Part shown: in pieces, positions 1 to 11,790 of the stretch | Layout of the letters: each line of letters begins with the position of its first letter | Numbering within the stretch: the stretch's first letter is position 1 | DNA from: Sternotherus odoratus | Lineage: Eukaryota; Chordata; Testudines; Kinosternidae | Direction of reading: 5' to 3' | Assembly: GCA_032164245.1 (NCBI GenBank) | Contig: JAVMKO010000001.1 | Span: forward strand, 251,109,644-251,173,643 | Length of the DNA stretch: 64,000 bases | Notes under the pieces: model-generated | What the model was told of the DNA's origin: nothing | The model's input: only the letters and a program-made list of their open reading frames with translations | Database searches by the model: none | Position numbers and translations under genes: made by a program

Positions 1-231
1 AAATTGCAGCAGGGGAGGTTTAGGATGGACATTAGGAAAAACTTCCTGTCAGGGTGGTTAAGCACTGGAATAAATTGCCCAGAAGAGGCTGTGGAATCTC
101 CATTGTTGGAGATTTTTAAGTGCAGGTTAGACAAACACCTGTCAGGAATGGTCTAGATAATTAGTCCTGCTATGAGTGGGAGGGGACTGGACTAGATGAC
201 CTCTTGAGATCTCTTCCTGTTCTATGATTTC
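1..231 (+). mobile_element. CR1 LINE, 3' end fragment
   Basis: The stretch reads as the 3' terminus of a CR1 non-LTR retrotransposon in the plus orientation. It holds the end of the reading-frame region (the 'ggaataaattgcccagaaga' segment), then the short untranslated tail with the 'ggactagatgacctcttgag' block, and it ends in the 'tctatgatt' motif typical of CR1 3' ends. The element continues beyond the left edge of the window, so its 5' extent is unknown. It is a decayed relic with no usable coding capacity here. Confidence 0.85.
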
Positions 232-1530
232 CCAAGAGGGAAGGCTTGCAATCTCCCTTGCTTATACATATTGAACTAGATTGAAACTCTCTGGAGTAGG
301 AAACAATCTTACATATGCAGGAAAATGCAGAAGATAATTTAAGTGTTTACCCTCTGTAACTTCTGTCATCATCTAATTCTAGAGCAATGGAAGAGTTGTT
401 AAGTATTTTGGCAGCAAATGTAAGCAAATCATGTAAAAAGAATGTAAAATGTGATTGAATATAAAAAACAATTGTTTAGACATGCAACTGTCCATTTGTG
501 TGCTCAACCTACATGATTGGCCTTGCATTTGTGGTGATTTCACATGCACACTTGCACACACCTCTGACAATTTAGCCCTATCTGAACAGCCCTAAACTTG
601 TATTTATAGCCTGATTACATGATACTTTTCTTACAACATTAACAATTGTATACACATATAATGGATATCTATAAAGGATTGCTTTCTATTGTGTGTGTGA
701 AACCAGAATATGGTCAATCTTTTTGGTGTGAACAATACATTCAAACTGCTCCTTTCATAGTATTCAAATGCTTTGCCTTGTAGCTGCATTTCAATAAATA
801 AATAAATAAACAACTTGCCATAACTACTACGAGTGTGGGAACAGTGTATGACCAAGTTATTAAATATTCCTTGCTTTTAAATGACAATTCAATAAAGAGA
901 GTGTTAAATCAAGCGCCTGTTCCCATTCAGCGCTCGCTCTCCACTGTGTTTGATATTCTGTGACAAGTGATTGTGTGGGGATTTCACTGGATGCAAACTC
1001 TGAAAAATCTTGTTTACTCTGCCATACTTGCTTACTCATCCCAGTGGTGATTTTTCCATTCTCTCCCTTTGTGGACCTTAAAGAACATACATAATCAGTT
1101 TAGCTCTCAGGCTGGAAGGGCTCTCCCTAGTTAAACACCCTAGTTAAACTCTTGCTGAGTAAATAAAAAATTGCCTTTTGTTATCTCCATTTAATTAAAC
1201 TTGGATTCATTTGGATTTTAGTGCCATCGTTCTCACATTTTTTTTTAGGGTTGTTGGTTTTTTTACATTTTTTAATCTATCTGTATATTTTTGTGGTGTT
1301 ATGGCATTCAGTACTGTTTATATAAATAAATTCCACAAAATATATGCTAGTAAGATTATACTACTGAACTTCCTGATCAGGGGGGAAATATACGGCTGGA
1401 TCCGGACTCATTTTTACAACTCTAGTACACATAAAAGTTACCATAACTAGACACCAGAGAATTGCTCACAGGGATTGCTCACTGACTGATGTAAAGGCAC
1501 CAAAGGCAGGTCTGTGTCACATCCCTACCC
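232..1530. other. No gene recognised; AT-rich unique sequence
   Basis: I see no gene or clear repeat here. There is a short (AAAT)n run near 793-811 and runs of T near 1240-1275. The short open frames are AT-rich and have no recognisable motif. Confidence 0.6.
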
Positions 1531-2400
1531 AACATATTGGGTCCATTTGACTGGACTACATTGAAGACCAAAGAGAAACTAAGTCTAATCAATTAGTAAT
1601 AATGGGTGACTTCAATTATCCACGTCTAAATGTGTCACAGTAGGACAAGTTTTAGGGCCACAATTTCTTTACACCTTATATGATTGCTTCTAAGAACAAA
1701 CAAGTCTGGAGCACACAAGACAAAGGGGGAAAGGAGAGGCTGTTTTTAACTTTGTGAAACCAGTAGAAAGGAACATAGATTGCAGCACATAAAATGTAAA
1801 TAGACATTAGTAAGGGATTTGCATGGCAAATAATGATAGATGTACTTTAAATTTATCTTACTCTGTCAGAAACATGAAGCTTATAAGAAAACTTTTGAAC
1901 TATTAAGGATGCAGTTGAGGAAGATAAGGATGTTTCAGGGAAGTGAACTGAGTTCTTTGAACTGAGTCTCATTATTTGGGAGATACCTACCCTAGCCCGT
2001 CTCTTTTTTGGCAAGAAAGCCAAGATACTGAGTGGCAAAAGAAGATAAGCAGGAACAAGTTGATAAATTAAATAGTAACAGTGTACCAAGGCCCAATGGT
2101 GAACTTCTAAGAGTTCTGAAGGAATTGAAGAATGAAATGGATGAGCTATTACCCAAAATATTTAATCTTACTAAATTAAGCTAGAAGACTGGAGGGTAGC
2201 AGGCACCAGACCTATCTTTTCAAAACAGCATTAGGGGGTAATCATGAGAATTACCAGTGAGTTTTACTTCAGCACTAAGAAAATTGGTTGAAAAAAATAG
2301 AATAAGTAAACACCTACCAGTGTATACACATGATGTGAGAGGGACAAACAGTCCTGGCTTCTCTAAAGGAAAATCATGCTTCTCTAATCTGCTATACGGG
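1531..2400 (+). mobile_element. CR1/L3-type LINE relic, endonuclease to early RT
   Basis: Conceptual translation gives broken pieces of a CR1-clade ORF2. Near 1590-1630 the text 'VIMGDFNYP' is visible, a signature of the APE-type endonuclease. Near 2185-2215 comes an 'LEDWRVAGTRP' piece matching the start of the RT region, followed by a 'GKSCFSNLL' piece near 2370-2390. Many stops and frameshifts separate these pieces, so the copy is dead. It is interrupted around 2400 by a GC-rich insertion and resumes near 2940. Confidence 0.75.
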
Positions 2401-2940
2401 GTGGCAGGTTTGTATAATTTTTGGTGGTGCCCAGAATGGGTCCAAGTCCCACCCCCTCCCCCCCCACACTGCTGCCTTGTATTGTATTTATATGGTGTGC
2501 AGGGAAGTGTGAGGGCTCTGGCTGGGGGTGCAGACTCTGGGGTGCAGTAGGGCAGGGCTGGGGATAAGGAGTTTCAGGTGCAGGCAGGCTGTCCTGGGGC
2601 TGGGGCCAGAGAGGAGGACTCCACAGTCCCCCTCAGCCCTCTCTCCCACAGCAGCACCATCACTGCACATGCTTCTAGAGGCTGGAACCTCTTAGGTCCA
2701 GGAAGCCCCCTCAGCTCCCCTGTGGTGGGTGCCGGGGCGGGAGGGGGAAGGGCTGCCTTCATGTATTCATCTCCTCTCCTCCTCACTTTGCGGGTGTGCT
2801 GCCACCTCAGCCTGCCGCTGGCACTGCTCCCTTTTGAAGCCGGCAGCAGCTGGTGAGGGGGCGCAGCTCAGAGTGGCAGGGCAGCCGCCTGCTGCCCATG
2901 GTGCAGGCAGGGATGCTCTGGTGGAGGCGCGCAGGTCTGT
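2401..2940. mobile_element. GC-rich repeat inserted in a CR1 relic
   Basis: This block is much richer in G and C than its surroundings and interrupts CR1 sequence that resumes on the far side. The left end, from about 2397, has 'ggggtggcaggtttgtataa', which resembles hAT-type termini seen elsewhere in the window. I cannot find a matching right terminus or a target duplication, so this is probably a truncated non-autonomous DNA element. Overlapping open frames on both strands reflect its composition and are not genes. Confidence 0.5.
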
Positions 2941-3560
2941 GTTAAGACCACTGATTAATACATTTATTAATGACTTTAAAACAGTTGAACAGTGAGGTTA
3001 CAACATTTGCAAATTTGATCAATCTTGGGGGGATATGTTACATAGGCAACAGTATGATAGATGAAAACCAGGGCTGACAAATCCAATGCAATACACACTG
3101 GAGGGAACAATATGAGCTACTCATACACAAAGCTGGGTTCTGAAGTAATTCTAATCAGTTAAATCAAGAGCAAGAGGCCTAAAAACAATACATTCAAGAG
3201 TGAGAGAAGGATTTTTTTGTTTTTTATACAAAACATAGTTAGCCTGTGGAACCCTCTGCCACAAGATACCATTGAGGTTGATAGCTTTGTAGGATTCATA
3301 CAAGGATTAGACATTGATATGGATAATGAGAACATTAATTTTAAAAGGGTTGTTTGTTTTTTTAAAAAGGATGTAAATCCTGATGTTTTGGGGCACACAA
3401 CAATTAGTCACTGAAAAGTCTGAAAGAAGCTTCACCTGAGGGTAAATCATTCCAGCACTGTCCACTATGAGGTTTCTTACATCTTTCTTTGAAACATCTG
3501 GTACCAGCCAATGTCAGGATATTAGACAAGATGCCGAATGGTCTGTATAGATGTTCCTAT
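2941..3560 (+). mobile_element. CR1/L3-type LINE relic, late RT and 3' UTR
   Basis: This is the continuation of the CR1 copy that begins near 1531. An 'FINDFKTVEQ' piece near 2965-2995 corresponds to the RT region that normally reads as an FINDL motif. The rest is long 3' untranslated sequence, including 'ggcacacaacaattagtcac' and 'aaacatctggtaccagcca', wording seen in CR1-L3-type tails. The copy is heavily mutated. Confidence 0.7.
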
Positions 3561-6501
3561 CTTCCCATTATACACCTGTCTGGCTGCAATCCCTCATTCA
3601 GTAGTTATTCAAAATAGTTTATGATTCCACTACATTCAAAATTTAAGATATTATATTGACTCTTGGATCTATTATCTAACAACGTTGTTGTAGGATTCTG
3701 TATCTCTGTACAGAAATATATTTGGAACGATTGAGTAGACTGACAACAATAGTGTAAAATTTGCTCTCGAGTCAATATTTTAATTTCCTCCTCCATGTAA
3801 TATTAAAAAGAACAAACTAAAAAAAACCCAAAAGCTAATCCCATCCCCTCCCCAGCCTCTCCCCCCCCCTCCCAAAAAAACAACCAACCAACCAAACCTA
3901 TCATCTGGGATGTAAAATTAACTGGCTGAATGACAAAACTAATCTATTGTACATCATGAAACCAGAATGAAAACAACATGTGACCCAAAAGAGTCTAAGC
4001 AGTCCATGCCAGCTGGTTCTATGGGCAAAAGTGAGAATGTTAATAAACACCCAAATGAAAGGAAATTGTTGGATTGTAATTAACATATGCCATTAGTATC
4101 TGCCTCTTTGGCCAGACACAGTAGACAGGCTGAACTCATACATACAAATGAGTGTCTGCCTGAACTCTACAGAGAAGAAAGAGAGATGATTTCATTGTAA
4201 GCGTCTGGTGCTGTCAGCAGCTTTAAATCACAGTGGGACTTAGTAACAAAAAACAGTAAAGGCCATTGTGTTCTAGAACAATAATACAGATTTTTAAAAC
4301 CTCGTTTGATTTAATAAACTTTTCTGCATGTTTGTTCGTCCTCCTCCTGCCACCCAAAATAGTCTCTGTCATTAAAATACGTGTCTAAATGACAAATATT
4401 GACCAGTAAGACATATTTTTAACATGATGGCTTTTTCCAGGACCCTGCCTCTGCTGCTCTTTTGCAACAGTTTCCAAACCCTTTGCCAAATAGAAAGGTG
4501 ATGACAGCAGTCTCCTGGATATCATTATCAATGTGCTTCCTAAGAACGCGACTAACAGCTTCTCGAAAACCTAAAATGGACCGTGAGACTGTATAAACCA
4601 CCCACTAACAGAGGCCTTTTTCTGCTTTATAATGGGCCCTATGAACCCCTCTGTTCTGGAGTGTGGAGGGGAGCAAAAGCATGTTAATCATGCAGCAATA
4701 GCTATGGGGAGACCACACAGAGTGGTAAGACAGCTGTGCACTATTATTCCTACCACACTAACACTGTGCCTACCAAGGGGCATGAAAAAGGGACCATGGC
4801 CTGCCAGAGGGGGGGTGGGATTGGAAACTATCATACTTGGCTGACTGCTGTGCAAGTTAATGTTTCTGTTAACTCTACCCTCATACTCGGTGTCCGACAC
4901 CATAGGGGTCTCATAAGCACTGCAAGAAGGAGGAGCCAATGACAGCAATGCAGTTGTGTCAGATATGCTCCCAGTGCAGAGGAAAGGAGGGCTACAAATC
5001 GCATGGAGACACAGCAGTTCCTGCCTGTACTGCCCATCGGGTTTGCCTAGTCCACTGATTTCAAGTCTACACATGGTTGTCCTGTCTCCATCCCTTCTCC
5101 TGTACTGGCAAATCCACAGGTTCTGAAGATGCAATGCACTGAGATGGTGGCTGCTCCAGAGCTGTAGGCATTTTAAGGCAAGTCCTCATCGTCCATTTTT
5201 ACCTGTGTAGAACTATGTGTTATTTGCTTTATTCAGCTAATGCTGCTTTGGCCAAAGAGTTACCGATACCATAGTGGAGGAAGTGAGTGGCAATTTATCT
5301 CCTTTTTCTGAAGGAAAGGATTCAACCTTTTGTATGGGACGGTACATCCCAGCTTTATGAAGAGTCTTGGGGGACAACCAAAAACCTTCAATGAGCTTTG
5401 AATTAGAACCTTATTGAAGTCAATGGGAATCTTTCCATTACTTTCAATGGGATTTGAATGAAACCTAAATGTCTTATGAAAACAAAAGTTGTGGAACAAG
5501 GTACAAATATCAGAAAACGGAGGGTTTGGGAAATCAGGGTTCCCCTGGGTTCTCATCTCACTGGACAACGTTGTGAATTTTACCATGTGTAGAAAGATGA
5601 GGCTATAATTTTCTGACTGTAAACTCCAATTTTGGTGGTCTACCCAACAACCAGCAGTAAATTCAATAAACGAGAGTGATTTTTTCACTGCTACCCTATT
5701 CAACTCCTCTATTCAGTACAAGTCCTTGTAATTTCCTGGAGCTGAACCAGTAATGATTCTGCTCTATTTTTCTTAACAATAATAGTCTTTATAGTGCTTT
5801 ATATTCCTTACTTAAAGCTTTCCTCTTTCTGTCCTAGGGGTTGAAAAATTGATACATGCAGACAAGCACATCATCCTATTGGCAGAGTTTGAGAACTCCC
5901 AGTTAATTGTTAGGGTTCTGTTCTGATTCTAAAGAGCAACACCAAGAATTGAAGGCTTAGCAGTTCTATTATCTCTCACCAAAAAATCTCCATAAATTAG
6001 AAAACTAATGATTGTTAAAGCCCAAAATATATTTCCTGAGCCTAAATTTATGTATTTCCCTAGCTTAATTTTACATGATTTCCCTAGTCTTTCTACAACT
6101 TTTAAAAATGTTTATTTACACAAGTGATTGACTCAAGTAACATCATCACCAAAAAAAACCCCTAAACAAACCCATATATATAGGATTTTGACATTATTGA
6201 ATCAAATTCTTAAACTGCAGTGAAAAACAACAAAGTCAAAAAAGTCTGGACCACTCTCCAAGAAACTGGATTTATAGATCGGATTCTGCATTTTAATGCA
6301 TTTGGATAATATTTTGTCATATTTATTAATTAAAATATGAGGTATCTGCAGCATTTTCTGTCTGAGGGTTATGAGAGGGCAGACTGTATGTAAGAAATTC
6401 TGTGGCATGGGGATTTTTTTACTTGTGTTTTGCAGTCTGCCAGGCAACATAGGGGTCAACAGCTCAGCTGATCTGCTGAATTCTGGTTGAAGTTTGTCAT
6501 C
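3561..6501. other. No gene recognised; mostly unique sequence
   Basis: I recognise no gene. Open frames on the minus strand at 4688-5134 (148 aa) and 5260-5703 (147 aa) have no signal peptide, domain or motif that I can name. The second includes low-complexity wording of old repeats ('gaagtcaatgggaat'). A 60-aa minus frame at 4419-4601 has a more protein-like composition but no identity. A/C-rich low-complexity sequence lies near 3816-3900. Confidence 0.5.
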
Positions 6502-6640
6502 AAGGGTGACCAGCTGGTAAGTGTGAAAAATCAGAACACTTCTTTTTTGGCAGGGAAGGGAAGTAGAATAGTTGCCTTTATAAGACAAAGCCCCTAATAA
6601 TGGGACAGTCCCAATAATATCAGGATGTCTGGTCACCCCA
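6502..6640. mobile_element. Short hAT-type MITE (GGTGACCAG family)
   Basis: The element is 139 bp. Its ends are AAGGGTGACCAG on the left and, read from the other strand, TGGGGTGACCAG on the right. The flanking 8-mers TTGTCATC (6494-6501) and TTAACATC (6641-6648) match at 6 of 8 positions, as expected of an old 8-bp hAT duplication. The terminal motif and the internal 'gggacagtccc' are shared with the larger elements at 18025-19301 and 51709-52778, so this is a minimal member of the same family. It codes for nothing. Confidence 0.75.
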
Positions 6641-6718
6641 TTAACATCGAATCTTCTACTTCTAAAATTTTCTAAGTCTCCTGCTTGTTGACAATATAAA
6701 AAACTGTTTTTATTAACT

Positions 6719-7008
6719 AAGGGCTGATCTACAGTAGGGGGAGGGGTCGACCGAAGATACGCAACTTCAGCTACGTGAATAATGTAGCTGAAGTCGGTGC
6801 ATCTTCGGCCAACTTACCCGCCGTCCTCACGGCAGCAGCTGGCTCCCCCATCGACTCCAGCTTGCGCCTCTTGATGAGCTGGAGTTCCGGAGTCGACAGG
6901 AGCACCTTTCGCGATCAATTTATCATGTCTTAATGAGATGCGATAGATCAATCGCCAAAAGATCGATCACTACCCACCGATCCGGCGGGTAGTGATGACA
7001 TACCCTGA
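6719..7008. mobile_element. Foldback-type MITE with internal hairpin
   Basis: The block starts 'gggctgatctacagtagggg' and ends 'gcgggtagtgatgacatacc', imperfect inverted termini of a common turtle or archosaur interspersed repeat. Near 6756-6808 the arms 'aacttcagctac' and 'gtagctgaagt' form an internal hairpin, and 'gatcgatcac' and 'ccgatccggcgg' occur near the right end. I could not define a target duplication, so both ends are approximate. It has no coding capacity. Confidence 0.6.
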
Positions 7009-7074
7009 GACTAATTCTAAAGTCCTTACTTCAGGCTTATTTTGACTAAACTTCTGTTGTTGTTAGTGGACATT

Positions 7075-7205
7075 TTGCCTGCATAACAGTGAAGTATTTC
7101 CACCCTTGATCCTGATTCTCCTCCCATTATATTCATCAGTTTTGAACGGATGTAACTCCACTTACTTTACTTACAATTTGCACTAAAGTAAGAATCAGGC
7201 CAAAC
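7075..7205. repeat. Old interspersed repeat ('gaatcaggcc' type)
   Basis: The segment carries 'cctgattctcctcc', 'tgtaactccacttac' and 'aagtaagaatcaggcc', the wording of an ancient amniote repeat that tends to be palindromic around 'gattctg...aatcaggcc'. It is very degraded and I do not have a family name for it. A second degraded copy of the same type lies at 7744-7985. Confidence 0.4.
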
Positions 7206-9240
7206 TACACATCGATATGCTACAATTGGCTTCCTGACCCTCCCCCAGTTTGTACATCTACCATTGCCCCCTGCTGGATAAAATATGACACCAACTCAAG
7301 TGGTTCCATTCTGGAGTTCACAACACTATTCAATAAATAAAGCTTTGGGAGTTCGTTCAGTGTTCTAGCTGAGACATTGTATTGGTGCGCAACACATCAG
7401 CACCCCAACGGGCAACACCTGCTTTAGCTAGGTTTTAAGAACATACTTGCCAGAACTACATAACTGGTACAACCCAAAGGCGCACACTGCAAGATGATGC
7501 TACAAGGACTTTCATAAAGAGCAGGAATTTATGAAGACTAAAAATGGTGTCAGAAAATTATATCCTGGTAAGATTGTTTTTTGATTAATTTGCACCATTT
7601 CTTTCAGACAGATTGCAACAGCATGAATTTTTTCGTGACAGATTAGTGAGTCAAGTAGGAAACTACTTTTGGAAGTAGACCAGGCATTTTCAGATAGAAC
7701 AGTAACGAAGCCTCTTCAATACTGTTTAACACATACCCAGTGAATAGGTTCCAATGGCCTGGTTCTGCTGTCAGTTACACCGGCATAAGATTCTGCCCCT
7801 ACAAATGGATCCTTACCCCCGTACAGACTCCCGTTTACTGAAATAAGATTCCATGGGCAGAGAAGTCCACTATTTCAGAACAGGTTTTAGGATCAGGATC
7901 TAATATTCAGGCAATTCCACCAAAAACAGTTAAGTTCAACTGGTGTAAAACTGGTTTAAGTGAGATCAGAAAAGGCCCAGTGGCTCTACTGGGGGGAAAA
8001 AAAAACCCAACAAAAAACATTGTCTGTGTATCATGCCCTTCTCTTGAGCTTTCTACAGTCTTTTTTCTTGTTTGTTTTGACACATGAACACCATTTTCAC
8101 AAGAGTACAATTCTTTAGAAGGGCATCAATCAAAAAAAAAAAAGCATGAGAAAGAGAAGAAATCAGGTGAAAAGTTGCCTCAGGCAGTAGATTTAACCTT
8201 GAAATGCTCATATTGATTATTATTTAACACTGATCATACAGTAGTGTCCAGATGGCCCATTGTACTCGGTGAAAGTACAAACATACCAGAAGGCAGGATT
8301 CCAACTCCATACAGTTCACAGTCTAAGGCTCTAATCCTGCAAACACAATGTGTTTAACTTTAAATTCATGAGTAATCCAACTGGCTTCAATAGAAATACT
8401 CACATGCTTAGAGTTAAACAAACATGTATGTAAGTGTTTGAAATGCCAAATCACCTCAGGCCATTCTCCTGCAATCTAATGGCTTTAATACATTGTGATT
8501 TTATATGGCTATTAATTTTTTAAGTGCAAATTTACCATGGTAAGCACTGTGCCAGGTAATGTGCAATATAGCTAGGCTCCAAAGGATTTAATTTTTATTT
8601 TCCATTTACTTTGACAGATATCTAAGTATATATCAATGCTTATTCAAAGTATTTTTAAAAATTCATCTATTCTAATTTTTGCAGAACCTGAAAATATATT
8701 TTTAAATTCCAGTTTTAGTGACTGTAGAGAGTTACAAGAGATTCAGAAATAAAACCATAATAATATTTTGAAGTACTGCATTAACTAACTGCTAGATATA
8801 AGAGAGCAAAAAGTGCAAACAGTTTTTCACAAATGCAACATACCACATTTCTAACTCACCCTCTCTGCGTACTTTGATTAATAACATAACATTTTCTATC
8901 AGCTTTTGGGTCAAGGGAAAAAAACAGACCATTCATTATTGACATTTGGGGCCAGACTTTCAGAAACGCTCAGCTCCCATTTAGGCAAGTTGGTATCAGC
9001 CAGATTTTCAAGAAGTGTTCAGCACTTTGGAAAATCTGGCCATTTATTTGGTGTCCAAGAAGGAGTTGAGCTCTCTGGAAAATCTGCCCTTTACTGGTAA
9101 ACTTCTAATCTTTCCAAGTCTATATACACTGTATACTTGCCATGAATTTACACTTGTGTCTTTTAAAGCAAACATTGTGGTGACTAATTTACTGAGTTAC
9201 ATTCATGAACACTGAGAATGAACTCCTGACTTCAGCAGGA
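7206..9240. other. Unique sequence with several old palindromic repeats
   Basis: No gene is recognised. Degraded palindromic repeats occur at about 7744-7985 (contains 'tgagatcagaaaaggccca'), 8325-8450 ('taatcctgcaaacac' to 'cacatgcttagagttaa') and 8949-9090 (two 'aaaatctggcc'-like blocks in opposite orientation). These have the look of very old foldback elements common to amniotes. The small plus frames at 8906-9215 run through the last of them and are not genes. Confidence 0.45.
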
Positions 9241-10139
9241 TCAGGATTCCTCCCTTCCCCAACAAGGAAAAGCCAAGTCACCTGATCTAGGGGGTTTATA
9301 AGCCCCAGAGGTAGAAGGCTTGCTTTAGAAGGATAAAACAAGGAGCTCCCTCTGGAGTGGAAAAGAGTAAAAGCCAGTTATGGTCAGCCTCATTTACCCT
9401 GTCAAGGAGAGGGCTAATGAGGGTTTGTGCACCCACCCAGTTGGCCATACCCAGCTGCAGCTTTCTCAAATATCACGAGTGGAGAGGAGAGTGAACAGAG
9501 GAGACCTAGCTCAGTTTGGGGCTGACTAGGCAGAAGAGTAGAGCTCTGCTTTTCCCTTGGTGAGGGATGCCTGGTTTCAGCCAAGAGTCTGAGACAGAGT
9601 GCTCCCTGGATGAGCCTCCAATGGGATGAGGTGACAAGCCCTGAAGAGAAGAGTGGGGTCTTGTCAAAGACTCCTCGGATGATCCTGGTTTTGAGTTCAC
9701 AGTATTCCTTTATTTTTCAACGTTAATATCCCGGAAGAGGTGGGACTCCAGTGTGTCTTAGGCAGATGGCTAAAGCACCATTGTACCAGACCCATGACAG
9801 CAGACAACAGCCCATCGGAGACCCCACGACCGGATGAGTAGTGCCTTGTTGGGTCCCAGGAGGGTACCACATAGGCAGGCCTTCTCCCACCCCCCACATC
9901 CCCACCCCATTTCTGTGAATGCTGAACTGCCCTGCAGGGCTTGCTCTGCTGGGGCTGCCTGGGAATAGGGCTCTAACCTTTCCACAGGACACCTCCTTCC
10001 CCACCACGTTTTGGCTCATGGGGAGCAGAAGGGAAAGGACAGAGCAACTGTTCTCTTGTGCACCAGTTTGCCGCCTTGGCAGCTGGACTAGATACCATCT
10101 CCTGGGTCCTAGAGCCCACCTGTTTCCTGTACCACGGTG
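9241..10139. other. Unassigned sequence, possible LTR remnant
   Basis: No gene is recognised. The wording is GC-moderate and resembles LTR or leader sequence of the decayed Gypsy element further right, but I cannot prove it. Between 9988 and 10136 lies a segment bounded by a good acceptor-like 'cctttccacag' and a strong donor-like 'cacg|gtgagt' with an open plus frame; see the findings. I do not call it an exon. Confidence 0.35.
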
Positions 10140-10325
10140 AGTGCCCGCAGGGGAGCAGGGCAAGAGGGACAGGGTGAGGTTGGGAGAAGGAGGGTGGGAG
10201 GAAGAGACAGTAAGATTGGGCAGAGGGAAGAGAAGGGGGTGGAATGAGGCAAGGGACAGTGGGGAGAGGAAGGGGGAGGGGATAGGGAAGAGAAGGGGAG
10301 AAGGGAATGGGCCGGGTGGATGAAG
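10140..10325 (+). repeat. Polypurine tract
   Basis: About 185 bases are almost entirely G and A on the plus strand (for example 'gggagaaggagggtgggagg'). The matching minus-strand open frames are proline and serine rich purely because of this composition. Such tracts can adopt triplex structures, which is general knowledge and not shown here. Confidence 0.8.
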
Positions 10326-10639
10326 GAAACCAGCATGTGGTATCCTCTCAGCGGCAGCAGCAGCCCCTACAGGGAGGTAGCTGCAGCAGCACCAGAGCAG
10401 CAACATTAGTTATAACCAGAATTGGGAGGATCACCTGAAGCAGGTACAGCTGTCCTCCAGTCCCTAGGGAAGGCTGGATTAATGCCAACCTACCTACCTA
10501 TTAATGCAAAATACCATATAGGCCAGGATGAAACAACATACTGGGGATATACATAAGGGAAGGCCAAGCACAACCCTTTGTAAATAAGATCCAGGTCTTG
10601 CAAGTCTGTCCTACTCCAACCTCAAAGAAGCAGGGACAA

Positions 10640-11020
10640 TGATTTTTGCAGCTGGCAGGAGATTACTGCCAATTTGTACCTGGTTTCATCCATAATGGCC
10701 TCTCTCAGAACCTAAAGGCAGCAGCTCTAGAAAAGTCTGCAAAAAAGCCATCCAGACCCTTAAGGTTCACCTCTGTAGGAAACCTGTTTTATACAGGCCA
10801 GACTTTACCAAGGAGTTCAGCCTCCAAATGGATGCCTCAAAGTCAGGTTGGGAGCTGTCTTGTTCCAGGTGCTCGATGGGGAAGAACATCCAGTCCTCTC
10901 CCTGAGCAGAAAACTGTTTCCCCAAGAGACAGCCTACTCTGTGATGGAGAAGGAAGTCTTGGCAGTAAAGGGGGCCATGGAAGTGCTCTGGTACTAATTT
11001 TTTAGGACAGCATTGGAGGT
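10640..11020 (+). pseudogene. Decayed Gypsy RT/RNase H relic
   Basis: Conceptual translation in alternating frames gives recognisable pieces of a Ty3/Gypsy polyprotein. A 'DYCQFVPGF' piece near 10660-10690 corresponds to the end of the RT connection region, which reads GYYRRFIPHF in the intact element at 40 kb. 'PDFTKEFSLQMDASKSG' near 10797-10850 covers the first RNase H aspartate. After a frame change come 'LGAVLFQ', 'HPVLSLSRKLFPQE' and 'VMEKEVLAVKGAMEVL' up to about 11000. At least two frame changes and a stop make it non-functional. It is from a related but clearly older insertion than the intact one. Confidence 0.8.
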
Positions 11021-11320
11021 GTCAACAGTAGAGTGTAAAGGACTCCATTCAAGTGCCCAGTTTTGCTTTATCCTAAAGGGTACGGAGTCTGTCCAAAATT
11101 CTTGTTTTGCTTTGGCTTCCCCACCTTCTGATTCTCTGTGTGGTGCAATTCCGTGAGGCTGGAGCCACAGTGGTTGCACAAATGTGGATTTAGCCGCAAA
11201 GAGCTGTCGTCACGGAACTGGCCCAGGTAACTTCACATTGGAGCAGGACCTATTGGTGCCAAGTCCTCTGGACTGGAGCAGGCAAGCACCCATTGACAGC
11301 CTACTACAGGCTGTAGCATA

Positions 11321-11537
11321 CGTCTGAATATTTTATTATGAGAGAGAGAAAGGGGGTGAAGTTGGTCCAATAAAAGGTATGACCTCACCCACATTGTCTC
11401 TCCAATATCCTGGGACCAATATGGCTACACCAATTTTACAATAAAGTGTTATTCCTATCCAAGATCAAAGGGCCCAGAATGTATTCTCTAATAACAATTA
11501 TGCAGCACAGAGTAATAAACCTATTGTCTAGTCAAAT
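11321..11537 (+). repeat. 220-bp duplicated sequence, left copy
   Basis: The segment from 'ctgaatattttattatgaga' to 'gtctagtcaaat' recurs at about 14766-14988 with roughly a dozen differences. The core ('gaagttggtccaataaaagg', 'ccaatatggctacacc') resembles the 3' tail of a Penelope-like or related retroelement, but the similarity extends beyond it ('ttatgcagcacagagtaata'). The left copy is followed at once by a minus-strand CR1 that is absent from the right copy. Confidence 0.75.
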
Positions 11538-11790
11538 CATAGAATCATAGACTATCAGGGTTGGAAGTGACCTCTGGAGGTCATCTAGTCCAACCCCCTG
11601 CTCAAAGCAGGACCAGTCTCCAACTAAATCATCCCAGCCAGGGCTTTGTCAAGCCTGACCTTAAAAACCTCTAAGGAAGGTGATTCTACCACCTCCCTAG
11701 GTAACCCATTCCAGTGCTTCACCACCCTCCTAGTGAAAAAGTTTTTCCTAATATCCAACCTAAACCTTCCCCACTGCAACTTGATAATAG
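11538..11790 (-). mobile_element. CR1 LINE, 3' end fragment
   Basis: This is a textbook CR1 3' end read on the minus strand. The plus strand starts 'catagaatcatag' (the terminal CR1 repeat), continues 'ggaagtgacctctggaggtc' and 'ccaaccccctgctcaaagca', and reaches 'aacctaaaccttccccactg' at the truncated 5' side. It is better preserved than other CR1 copies here. It interrupts the duplicated sequence whose uninterrupted version lies at 14766-14988. Confidence 0.93.

Noticed and set aside
4419..4601. 60-aa minus-strand frame with protein-like composition
   Set aside because: I could not link it to any family, and the splice-acceptor context upstream is weak. Not enough to call an exon.
5260..5703. 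147-aa minus-strand frame
   Set aside because: No recognisable domain, and part of its wording ('gaagtcaatgggaa', 'tttcaatggga') is typical of old palindromic repeats.
9723..10406. Minus-strand frame of 227 aa
   Set aside because: Much of it translates the polypurine tract into Ser/Pro/Leu repeats; no domain is visible and it overlaps other frames.
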